DNA of 64,000 nucleotides from Silvanigrella paludirubra (GTDB taxonomy: Bacteria; Bdellovibrionota_B; Oligoflexia; Silvanigrellales; Silvanigrellaceae). Positions 1 to 7,105 of the stretch are shown here, in pieces. Positions within the stretch are counted from its first letter, which is position 1, and each line of letters opens with the position of its first letter. The stretch spans positions 723,325 through 787,324 of the forward strand of contig NZ_WFLM01000001.1 in assembly GCF_009208775.1 (NCBI RefSeq). The letters run 5' to 3'. The notes under the pieces are model-generated. The model was not told where the DNA came from. It ran no database searches and worked only from the letters and a program-made list of their open reading frames with translations. The position numbers and the translations under genes are program-made.

Positions 1-510
1 TTCTTTCAATTGTTTTGCATTTTCTTGACTTTCATAATTTGTAATAATTTTATCAGAAAATCCATTTTCTTTTGCTTTATATAAATAACCTACACCCATA
101 GTGAAACCAATTTTATTTAGACTTTTTATATCTTCTATAGAATTCATAGCTTTATTTGGTTTTACTGTAAAAACACAGACAGGATCATCAAATACTTTTG
201 TCAACCACTTAAATTTATTTTCTCTTTCAATTGTTCTACCCATAGGCGCAATCATAGAATTTTTTTCTTGCTGAACTTCTATTTGTGCTCTAGGCCAGGG
301 AAGAACTTTTATTTGTATTATTGCAACTTCATTCAGAGATTCATTAATAAAATCTCCTATAATACCGGTCATTTGATCGCCTATAAAAGTTACATGAGGA
401 GATAATCTATCTGTAGTATAAAATTTTATCTTTAATTTTTCTGCTAAGATCTTTGTTTCAAAAAAAATAGGTAAAATAAGTATTAATAGAATAAATATTT
501 TTCTTTTCAT
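1..510 (-). CDS. Periplasmic solute-binding protein, family 3 (C-terminus outside window)
   Basis: Reading frame open from an ATG at 510 to the window edge (170 codons, no stop), so the C-terminal part is missing. An AGGGA ribosome-binding site sits 6-10 bases upstream. Residues 1-23 form a signal peptide (KRK, then a hydrophobic stretch ending in LA). The mature part looks like the SBP_bac_3 fold used for amino-acid-like ligands or by periplasmic sensors: a TDRLSPHVTF start, TGIIGDFINE, the WPRAQ segment, and a second-lobe strand GFTMGVGYLYK. It follows the COG0523 gene by 57 bases on the same strand and may share its transcript. Ligand unknown; no permease is visible here. Confidence 0.75.
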   Translation of the reverse strand, partial: MKRKIFILLILILPIFFETKILAEKLKIKFYTTDRLSPHVTFIGDQMTGIIGDFINESLNEVAIIQIKVLPWPRAQIEVQQEKNSMIAPMGRTIERENKFKWLTKVFDDPVCVFTVKPNKAMNSIEDIKSLNKIGFTMGVGYLYKAKENGFSDKIITNYESQENAKQLKE

Positions 511-567
511 TTCAATCCCTAAAATTAAAAGTATTTTATAGTTCTTTTAATTATTTAAGAGATTGAA

Positions 568-1686
568 TTACTTGTCAAGGATAAACGATTCATACTGGTG
601 GGGCCAATTTTCAACTGGAATACTCATCTCAATATCATTTAATAAACATTTATTTAAATTTTCTGTTACTTTTTCAATATTTAAACCCTGTCCAATAAAT
701 ACAATTTCTTGAAATTTTGTTTCTTCATCTGACTCTCCATATTGCTCCAAGCTACACGAACTTCCCGCTTGTGACCAATATGCGATAATATTTGGGGTAT
801 TTGCCATCCATACAAATCCTTTTGAACGAATTACATTATCTGAATCATCTTTGATAAATTGCCAAAAACGTTTTGGATGAAAAGGCCTTTCAGCCTTATA
901 TACAAAACTAGAAATACCGTACTCATGAGATTCAGGTGAATGAGTTCCTCTTTCTTCATGAAGCCAATCTTCATTTTCTTCTGCTTCATCAAAACTAAAA
1001 AGTTTTGTATTTATAATTTCATCTAAAGGAACATTTCCTTTTTGTGAAGTTAATATTTTTGCTTTGTGATTCATTTTATGAAGAACTGCTTTTAATTCAC
1101 CTAATTCATCATTACTTATTAAATCGATTTTATTAATTATGATTATGTTTGCAAATTCAACTTGAGCAGCTAATAACTCTGATATATTGCGTGGATCATC
1201 TTCCGCTAAAGATGTTTCTTTTGTATTTAATAATTCAGAAGAACAGTATTCTTTTAAAAAATGTGCCCCATCAACAACAGTTATACAAGCATCTAAATTA
1301 GCAAAATGGGATAGAGAATTTCCATTTTCATCTTCAAAGGTAAAAGTCTCTGCAACAGGTAGCGGTTCCGATATTCCAGTAGATTCAATAATAATAAGAT
1401 CAAACGAATTCATCTTTGCTAATTTATTTATTTCAACCAAGAGATCTTCTCTTAAGGTGCAGCAGATACAACCATTGGTCATTTCTACCAATTTTTCTTC
1501 TTTTTGTAAAAACTGAGTTTCCTCTCTCTTAATCAAGGCAGCATCAATATTTATAGAGGCCATATCATTTACAATAACTGCAACTTTTTTATTTTCTTTA
1601 TTTGCTAAAATATGACTTAGAAGAGTTGTTTTTCCGGCTCCTAAAAAACCTGAAATGAGAGTTACGGGAATTTTATTCTGATTCAT
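568..1686 (-). CDS. COG0523 (CobW/ZigA/YciC-type) metallochaperone GTPase
   Basis: G3E-family P-loop GTPase of 372 aa. Walker A is GFLGAGKT (residues 13-20), the family's metal-binding C-x-C-C motif is GCICC (C73, C75, C76), and NKID is the guanine-specificity motif. The C-terminal half carries the CobW_C signature (SSFVYKAERPFHPKRF, then RSKGFVW), most like the YciC/ZagA/ZigA group, which are zinc-starvation metallochaperones. The frame stays open upstream to a TTG at 1722, but the ATG at 1686 matches the usual family start and is chosen here, although no strong ribosome-binding site precedes it. A 21-bp palindrome about 50 bases upstream is a candidate operator. Zinc as the metal is inferred from subfamily resemblance. 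Confidence 0.88.
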   Translation of the reverse strand: MNQNKIPVTLISGFLGAGKTTLLSHILANKENKKVAVIVNDMASINIDAALIKREETQFLQKEEKLVEMTNGCICCTLREDLLVEINKLAKMNSFDLIIIESTGISEPLPVAETFTFEDENGNSLSHFANLDACITVVDGAHFLKEYCSSELLNTKETSLAEDDPRNISELLAAQVEFANIIIINKIDLISNDELGELKAVLHKMNHKAKILTSQKGNVPLDEIINTKLFSFDEAEENEDWLHEERGTHSPESHEYGISSFVYKAERPFHPKRFWQFIKDDSDNVIRSKGFVWMANTPNIIAYWSQAGSSCSLEQYGESDEETKFQEIVFIGQGLNIEKVTENLNKCLLNDIEMSIPVENWPHQYESFILDK

Positions 1687-1735
1687 AGAGTGACTTTCAT
1701 ATTTATTTAGTAATTTTAGCAAGTTAATAAATTAT

Positions 1736-1756
1736 TAATGCAAAATTTTTGCATTA
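1736..1756. promoter_or_regulatory. Palindromic operator candidate upstream of the COG0523 gene
   Basis: Perfect inverted repeat with 10-bp arms TAATGCAAAA and TTTTGCATTA around one central base. Its core AATGCAA-N5-TTGCATT recurs with the same spacing at 1796-1814 inside the neighbouring terminator stem. COG0523 genes of the YciC/ZigA type are commonly controlled by Zur, so a metal-responsive repressor site is plausible, but the sequence is not the classical Zur box. Confidence 0.4.
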
Positions 1757-1781
1757 GATGCATGTCTACAAGATTCAAAAC

Positions 1782-1823
1782 AAAAAAGCAATACAAATGC
1801 AATTATTTTGCATTTGTATTGCT
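1782..1823 (-). terminator. Intrinsic terminator after S1 protease A
   Basis: Perfect 16-bp stem (1787-1802 with 1808-1823) and a 5-base loop. On the minus strand it is followed at once by six T (1782-1787). It begins 24 bases past the stop codon of the protease gene at 1847 and separates it from the COG0523 gene. Confidence 0.85.
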
Positions 1824-1846
1824 AAGCTTAATGAAAATTCTTTTTT

Positions 1847-2860
1847 TTATTGTAGAACGATTGGCTGCTCTTTGTGAGGCTTCATAACTTCACGAATCCA
1901 ATCAATATAAGGTGCGACTCTAGTATTCAAGCTTTGCTTTAGATCTATGCATAAATCATTAACATTAGCATTTCCTTGAAGAGTAAAATTATAACCCGTC
2001 GTACTTGAAATCAAAACAAGTTCCCCTTTTCGAAGGACAAATTGAGGCCCTCCCGAATCACCACCGCAGGTTTGCCCCTGTTCCAAAGCCATTTTTTCAG
2101 AAATTAAAAAAGTGTCAGAAGGATATTTAGAATATACAGGATTTAAGTACTTATAGAATATTGCATTTTTAAAATATTTATCATTAAAAAGACCATCAAA
2201 GTAATCTCTATTATAATTTTTAGGAATAGTTGCTTTTGAAAAATTCCATCTTTTTAACCCAAAAGAATCATTATGTGTATCACCTGTTTTACCATAGCCA
2301 ATGGATAGAACATTTTCATTAACACTTGGATTGTCTATTGTAATTTTTGAAATAGTTAATCCATTTTTATATAAATTTTCTTTTGTTTTAATTAATCCGA
2401 TATCACCCAAAGATGAATTTTGAGCTCTAATTAAATAATAAGGATTTGAATAAATTGCACTTACACTAAATACTTTTGACTCATGCAAATCATATGCATT
2501 ATTTCCATGGATTATTTTAATTCCATGCAAATTATTTTTATCAAGACCGAGTAAACAATGAGCTGCTGTCAGAATAAAATGCTCCGATATTACAGTACCT
2601 GAGCATCCATTAATGGCAGCTTTATCTTTTGCTTTATTTAATGCTATATATACAGTAGAGTTTTCACCTTTTATTGATTTAATACTATTCGCACATCCAT
2701 TTACAAGATATTGAGAAGATGTGTTATTTGAACTTTTAAATCCTTCAGGAATAAAACCACAATTTTCATTATTTTTTCCATTTATTTCTTCTTTTTTCGT
2801 TTTACCACAAGAGAAAACAAAAATGGATGATAGAAAAACCAAAATCAATTTTAAACTCAT
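1847..2860 (-). CDS. Secreted S1 (chymotrypsin-fold) serine protease lipoprotein, paralogue A
   Basis: 337 aa. A lipoprotein signal peptide ends in VFSC (Cys18), so the protein is probably anchored to a membrane outside the cytoplasm. The S1 catalytic triad is complete: His101 in TAAHC, Asp153 in LGDIGLI, Ser269 in GDSGGPQF. Cysteines flank the His loop (GCSGTV...AAHC) and the Ser loop, as in trypsin-fold enzymes. The position equivalent to residue 189 of the specificity pocket is Gln (EGQTCGGDSGG), not Asp, so trypsin-like Arg/Lys cleavage is not expected. AAGGAT ribosome-binding site. It lies 30 bases after outer-membrane barrel A, probably in one operon. Two paralogues lie at 3771-4745 and 5758-6756; this copy is the most diverged. 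Substrate unknown. Confidence 0.9.
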   Translation of the reverse strand: MSLKLILVFLSSIFVFSCGKTKKEEINGKNNENCGFIPEGFKSSNNTSSQYLVNGCANSIKSIKGENSTVYIALNKAKDKAAINGCSGTVISEHFILTAAHCLLGLDKNNLHGIKIIHGNNAYDLHESKVFSVSAIYSNPYYLIRAQNSSLGDIGLIKTKENLYKNGLTISKITIDNPSVNENVLSIGYGKTGDTHNDSFGLKRWNFSKATIPKNYNRDYFDGLFNDKYFKNAIFYKYLNPVYSKYPSDTFLISEKMALEQGQTCGGDSGGPQFVLRKGELVLISSTTGYNFTLQGNANVNDLCIDLKQSLNTRVAPYIDWIREVMKPHKEQPIVLQ

Positions 2861-2890
2861 AAAACATCCTTCATTTATATTAATTTATAT

Positions 2891-3577
2891 TTAAATTGAC
2901 CAAATAAATAATAAGTTTATAGAATATTCATTAAATGAAGATCTCTCTGTTACCGTTGAAGGATACGTTTTATAATCTAATGTCATTGTATGCCTATTGT
3001 AAATAAAATTTGTACCAAGACTAAATATTTCAGAAATTTTATATGAACCCATTAAAGTAGCGCCATAAAAAAAGTGATTATTTATTGTGTAACTTGTACT
3101 ACTATTTGCAGCACTTGCATAATTATCATTTGTATCTATATCAACATTAAAAGTATTCTTTAAGGTATATCCAAAATTTCCTAATAAATACATTGAAATT
3201 GAATTTGTTAATTTATAATTAATTCCGGAATTAAAAATCAAAGAAGTATAATCAAAACTTGCTTTTAAAGAATCTACATTGGGAATATTTGTGGAGGTAT
3301 CCTGATTTTTTGTTCTTGTAGTTTGCAATCCAGAGCCTATTGAAAATTTTAAATTTGTATTATTTTCAAAAGTATAAAGTCCAAATACACCTAAATTAAA
3401 TCCATTAAATTTATTAAATACATTTTTCGCAGTATCAAAAGAAAACCCACTCAAATTGGTGTATCCAATGCCACCGTATATATCGAGATTATTTTCTTCA
3501 GCGTGGGCTGAGTTTGAAAAGAACAAGAACGAACTAACACAACTAACTATTTTCAAAGTTAAATTTTTTTTTGCCAT
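2891..3577 (-). CDS. Outer-membrane beta-barrel protein, paralogue A
   Basis: 228 aa from the ATG at 3577, chosen because AAAGGA lies 7-8 bases upstream and a good signal peptide (ending SAHA) follows directly; the frame stays open further upstream without one. The mature protein alternates polar and hydrophobic residues in strands separated by loops and ends in IWSI, as small 8-stranded OmpW/OmpA-like barrels do. Shared blocks with paralogue B (4770-5447) include GFSF, NKFNG, NLGV, FIYNRH, MTLDY and SSFNEYS, which shows recent duplication. It is followed by S1 protease A in the same orientation. Its ribosome-binding site is buried in a strong inverted repeat (3586-3624). Function unknown. 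Confidence 0.8.
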   Translation of the reverse strand: MAKKNLTLKIVSCVSSFLFFSNSAHAEENNLDIYGGIGYTNLSGFSFDTAKNVFNKFNGFNLGVFGLYTFENNTNLKFSIGSGLQTTRTKNQDTSTNIPNVDSLKASFDYTSLIFNSGINYKLTNSISMYLLGNFGYTLKNTFNVDIDTNDNYASAANSSTSYTINNHFFYGATLMGSYKISEIFSLGTNFIYNRHTMTLDYKTYPSTVTERSSFNEYSINLLFIWSI

Positions 3578-3585
3578 AATAAAAT

Positions 3586-3624
3586 CCTTTAAATCTTCAA
3601 AATTCCTTTTTGAAGATTTAAAGG
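3586..3624 (-). promoter_or_regulatory. Perfect 17-bp hairpin covering the ribosome-binding site of barrel gene A
   Basis: Inverted repeat 3586-3602 / 3608-3624 with no mismatch and a 5-base loop (AGGAA on the minus strand). The 3-prime arm ends in AAAGG, part of the AAAGGAT ribosome-binding site 7 bases from the ATG at 3577, so the folded mRNA would hide it. There is no T-run after the stem, so it does not look like a terminator. Translational control, for example by temperature, RNase or a pairing sRNA, is inference. Confidence 0.6.
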
Positions 3625-3770
3625 CGTATTTCATTCTAAACTTCTAGTCAAATAAGATTAAGAAAAATATAATAAAATATCTAATAAATTATAAATTTCT
3701 GTTAAATATCAATTTTATAGGAGGAAGCAAAACCAAAAATAATTATATAAAAAAACAATCTTAATTTTGT

Positions 3771-4745
3771 TTATTTATCTATAAGAACAAGTGATTCCCC
3801 AGATTTTTTCATGATAGTATTTACCCAATCAACATAAGGAGCAATACGTGTGTTTAAACCATTTTCATATTCACAAGAATCTTTTCTATTATTTAAAACA
3901 TCTATCACTTCATCACCTTGCCATATGGCATTGAGACCTTGGGTCGCAGAAATTAAAACAGCTTCTCCATTACGAATCACAAATTGAGGTCCACCAGAAT
4001 CTCCATTACAAGTTTGACCTTCACTTTGAGATTTTTTTGATGTTACTAAAAATGTATCTTGTGTATAATTTGAATCATATTTTTTACTTACAAAATTACT
4101 ATTAGAAAAATCTGTATATAAAGTTTCAAGATTATTTTTATCATATAAACTCATATTAATTTTTAATGAACCCACACTGGAAAGAGCCCATCTTTTTATT
4201 CCAATAGTTCCTTTTTTATATTCACCTTCTAAACCATAGCCAATAGAAAGAATTTTTTCAAATGGAATTGGCTTGGATAAAATAACCTTAGCCGGAGTAA
4301 GAGAATTATCCACTAAATTATCTTCTGTTTGAATAAGCGCGATATCACCTAAAGATGCTTTGCTTAAAATACCATAAATATTATTAGAATATATATTTTT
4401 AACTTTTAAAGATTTTACATTAAAAACATCAAAAGTATTTTGGCCAAGAATAATTTCGGTATCAGATGGCATTGCTTTTACCGTACAGTGAGCTGCAGTT
4501 ATAATAAAATGTGGCGAGACAACAGTGCCAGTGCAAATGCCTCCACCTACTGCGATAAAAACAGTTGAGTTTGCTCCTAAAATATTTTTAGAGAAGTCTT
4601 CACAACCATTTGCAATTTTATTTGATGCAAATCCATCTGGAAGATTATTACATGATTGTTCATTTTTTAATTTATTATCAGGTGATTTATTACATGAAGC
4701 AATAAAAAATAGAGTTAAGAATAAAGGAATATAAAATAATTTCAT
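3771..4745 (-). CDS. Secreted S1 serine protease lipoprotein, paralogue B
   Basis: 324 aa. Signal peptide with lipobox IASC (Cys18). Triad His86 (TAAHC), Asp134 (LGDIALI), Ser250 (GDSGGPQF). Gln occupies the residue-189 position of the specificity pocket, as in the two paralogues. Blocks common to the set include NGxED, LGANSTV (near the usual mature N-terminus of S1 enzymes), LSIGYG, KRWALSSVGSL and LNTRIAPYVDW. A GAGG ribosome-binding site precedes the ATG at 4745. It starts 24 bases after barrel gene B and is presumably co-transcribed. Like the others it lacks the canonical IVGG activation site, so a normal zymogen cleavage is not obvious. Confidence 0.9.
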   Translation of the reverse strand: MKLFYIPLFLTLFFIASCNKSPDNKLKNEQSCNNLPDGFASNKIANGCEDFSKNILGANSTVFIAVGGGICTGTVVSPHFIITAAHCTVKAMPSDTEIILGQNTFDVFNVKSLKVKNIYSNNIYGILSKASLGDIALIQTEDNLVDNSLTPAKVILSKPIPFEKILSIGYGLEGEYKKGTIGIKRWALSSVGSLKINMSLYDKNNLETLYTDFSNSNFVSKKYDSNYTQDTFLVTSKKSQSEGQTCNGDSGGPQFVIRNGEAVLISATQGLNAIWQGDEVIDVLNNRKDSCEYENGLNTRIAPYVDWVNTIMKKSGESLVLIDK

Positions 4746-4769
4746 TTTTTAAATTAACCTCAATTAAAA

Positions 4770-5447
4770 TTATAGTGACCAAGAAGCTATTAAATTTGCC
4801 GAATATTCATTAAAAGATGAGTTTTCTTGAATCGTTTCTGGGGGAGTAATGTAGTCAAGCGTCATTGAATGCCTGTTATAAATAAAGGAGCTGCCCATAC
4901 TGAATGTATCATTAAATTTATATGCACCCATTAACGTAACACCATAAAAATAATGATTTTTAATTTCAAAACTAGTTTTATCTAAGGCTCTTTTAACAAA
5001 TTGAGAATTACTTGACGTTGTTACATCGACTGTATTGGCAAAAGAATAACCCAAATTTGCAAGAGTATGAATAGATATATTTTTAAATATATTTAATTTA
5101 AAACCACCATTAGCCACTAAAGAATGATAAGAAAAATAGGTGTCAAATGTGCCAGATTCTAAATTATTTTTATTTGATACTCCAACATAATTATATCCTG
5201 CACCTAGAACTGGCGTAATTAGTCCTTGACTATCAAAGGAATACAAAGCAGATACACCAAGATTTAACCCATTAAATTTATTAATTATTTTTCCAGTTCT
5301 TTGAAAAGAAAATCCTTCTAAATGAGTATAACCTAAATTTGGAGTTATATCTAAATTTTTTTCTAATGAAAAAGCTTTTAAATTCAATATTATAAAAATT
5401 AACGTAACCAAAAATGAGCTATATTTTATTTTTTTTGTTATTTTCAT
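4770..5447 (-). CDS. Outer-membrane beta-barrel protein, paralogue B
   Basis: 225 aa from the ATG at 5447, which has AGGA 8 bases upstream and a clear signal peptide (KKIK, hydrophobic core, ending AFS); a TTG at 5471 is in frame but less likely. Amphipathic strand pattern, ending ASWSL. Homologous along its length to barrel A (2891-3577), with the best conservation in the last third (NHYFYG, TLMGAYK, FIYNRHSMTLDY, SSFNEYSANL). Directly upstream of S1 protease B, which repeats the barrel-protease gene order. It could serve as a partner, secretion aid or anchor of the protease (inference). Confidence 0.8.
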   Translation of the reverse strand: MKITKKIKYSSFLVTLIFIILNLKAFSLEKNLDITPNLGYTHLEGFSFQRTGKIINKFNGLNLGVSALYSFDSQGLITPVLGAGYNYVGVSNKNNLESGTFDTYFSYHSLVANGGFKLNIFKNISIHTLANLGYSFANTVDVTTSSNSQFVKRALDKTSFEIKNHYFYGVTLMGAYKFNDTFSMGSSFIYNRHSMTLDYITPPETIQENSSFNEYSANLIASWSL

Positions 5448-5757
5448 TTTTTTTCCTGTAAAATAAATCAATACATATAAAGAAGACTTTTTAATTAAAT
5501 GAATTTATATGTATTGTCAATACTTTTTGGTAATCTATAATTATTTATTTATATTGTTAAATATATATATTTAACATATTATATTTATAATTTAGTAGAA
5601 TTATTTTGAATATATTTTAATATTTTTTTAATAATAATTTTTTAGTTAAAAATTATTATTTAACTATATGAAATTTTTATATTATTAAAAAAAAGATTAT
5701 CAAAGTTACTTTATTTTTCTAAAATTTTTGAGTAAAATGGTTTTTTTATCTCATATT
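5448..5757. other. AT-rich gap between protease C and barrel gene B
   Basis: About 310 bases with no credible gene. It holds a 13-bp inverted repeat (5469-5481 / 5504-5516) and an AAAAGTATTGACA element on the minus strand (5515-5527) whose TTGACA fits a -35 box about 70 bases before barrel gene B. The rest is A/T-run sequence with no recognised element; no clear terminator follows protease C. Confidence 0.5.
5515..5527 (-). promoter_or_regulatory. Probable -35 element of barrel gene B
   Basis: The minus strand reads AAAAGTATTGACA; a TTGACA box is followed 17 bases later by a weak TAATTA -10. The same 13 bases occur upstream of protease C (6820-6832) at nearly the same distance from the start codon. 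The proximal part overlaps one arm of the 5469-5516 inverted repeat, so a repressor could act here. Confidence 0.45.
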
Positions 5758-6756
5758 CTAATCACTAACTAGTACAAGTGATTCACCCGTAAATTTCATA
5801 ATATTATTTAACCAATCAACATAAGGTGCAATTCTGGTATTTAAAGCGCTCCAATATGTACATATATCTTTGCCAGATTTCATAAAATAGTATAAATCCT
5901 TGCCTTGCCAATAAGGATTAAATCCTTCCGATGCCGAAATTAAGACTGCTTCATCATTACGTATTACAAATTGAGGGCCTCCAGAATCCCCAAAACAGAC
6001 TTGTCCTTCGTTTTGCCTGATTTTATAGCTCACTAAAAAGGTATCCTGTACATCTTTTGAATCGTATTTATCACTTACATACTGATTTTTTATAGCAATA
6101 GTGTATTTTTCATCTATTTTTCTTTTATCATTTTGACTCATATATAAGCTTAATGAACCCACACTGGAAAGAGCCCATCGTTTAACGCCACCTGTTTTTT
6201 CGTCATATTTGCCTGTCACTCCATAACCAATAGAGAGGAGCTTTTCTGAAGCACTAGGCTTTCCAAGCATAATTTTTGCAGGAGTAAGAGAATATTTATA
6301 AACTAAATTATCCTCTGTTTCAATTAAAGCTATATCTCCTAAAGAAGTATATTTTAAAGATGGATCTTTATAAATTTCATTAACATAAATATTTTTAACT
6401 TTTATATTTTGAATATTTTTTAAATCAGAAATATTTTTACCAATCATAATTTCCACATTTGATGGTGACCTTGTCAAATGAGTATTTTGATTATAAACAC
6501 AATGAGCAGCTGTAATTACATAATGAGAAGATACTACTGTGCCTGAACAAAATGATTCTCCTAAATATATATAAACTGTAGAATTAGCACCCAAGATATT
6601 TGTAAAATCTTCATTGCCATTTGATATATTATTTGACGATAAGTTATAGAAATAATTATTAAATTTTTTATCACTATTTATATTATTTTCTCGTATTTGA
6701 CTGCACGATAAGAAAATAAAGAATGATAAACAAAAAGGTAGTAAAGATATTTTCAT
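5758..6756 (-). CDS. Secreted S1 serine protease lipoprotein, paralogue C
   Basis: 332 aa from the ATG at 6756 (GGGG upstream); an in-frame TTG at 6774 is less likely. The signal peptide ends at FLSC (Cys18), a weaker lipobox than in the other copies. Triad His85 (TAAHC), Asp141 (LGDIALI), Ser258 (GDSGGPQF). Gln is again at the residue-189 position (EGQVCFGDSGG). Closest to paralogue B: both share KRWALSSVGSL and IAPYVDW. Unlike A and B it has no barrel gene immediately before it; its own promoter-like element lies at 6820-6832. It is the first gene of the array in transcription order. Confidence 0.9.
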   Translation of the reverse strand: MKISLLPFCLSFFIFLSCSQIRENNINSDKKFNNYFYNLSSNNISNGNEDFTNILGANSTVYIYLGESFCSGTVVSSHYVITAAHCVYNQNTHLTRSPSNVEIMIGKNISDLKNIQNIKVKNIYVNEIYKDPSLKYTSLGDIALIETEDNLVYKYSLTPAKIMLGKPSASEKLLSIGYGVTGKYDEKTGGVKRWALSSVGSLSLYMSQNDKRKIDEKYTIAIKNQYVSDKYDSKDVQDTFLVSYKIRQNEGQVCFGDSGGPQFVIRNDEAVLISASEGFNPYWQGKDLYYFMKSGKDICTYWSALNTRIAPYVDWLNNIMKFTGESLVLVSD

Positions 6757-6819
6757 TATTTTATTTAACCCCAAGTAAAATCAAAAGAAAAAGCAATTGT
6801 TAATAGAGGTATTTATTAA

Positions 6820-6832
6820 TGTCAATACTTTT
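6820..6832 (-). promoter_or_regulatory. Probable -35 element of protease C
   Basis: The minus strand reads AAAAGTATTGACA, identical to the element before barrel gene B, followed after 17 bases by TAACAA. It sits 64-76 bases upstream of the ATG at 6756. The identical 13-mer in two promoters of the array suggests shared control. Confidence 0.45.
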
Positions 6833-6925
6833 ACTTATTTCATTTATATAAATACTAAATTAATTAATATTATATGTATATTATATTTTTTTATGTATTT
6901 TGTATAAAATATAAAAATAACTTTA

Positions 6926-7105
6926 TTATTTTACATCTTCTTTATTTTTTTCAGAATTATTTTCAATACTATCATCTAAAAGAATTTTATGAGCAGGTGT
7001 TTCAAGATCTTCAAATTGTCCATTTTTAACAGCAAATAAAAAAATTAAAAGAAAAAAAGATCCAATAAAAACCATAAATATTGCTAAATATATAATTACT
7101 CCCAT
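6926..7105 (-). CDS. ccoS: cbb3 oxidase maturation protein CcoS
   Basis: A small gene of 59 aa. One N-terminal membrane helix (GVIIYLAIFMVFIGS onward) is followed by the family hallmark GQFEDLETPAHKIL (CcoS proteins read GQFDDLEGPA-x-RIL). CcoS is needed to load the heme and copper cofactors into the cbb3 catalytic subunit. The ATG at 7105 overlaps the end of ccoI by 10 bases (ATGGGAGTAA), which implies translational coupling. The acidic and Asn-rich tail is not conserved in the family. Confidence 0.9.
   Translation of the reverse strand: MGVIIYLAIFMVFIGSFFLLIFLFAVKNGQFEDLETPAHKILLDDSIENNSEKNKEDVK

Noticed and set aside
1187-1516. Plus-strand open frame of 109 codons
   Set aside because: Antisense to the COG0523 gene, no ribosome-binding site and no family features.
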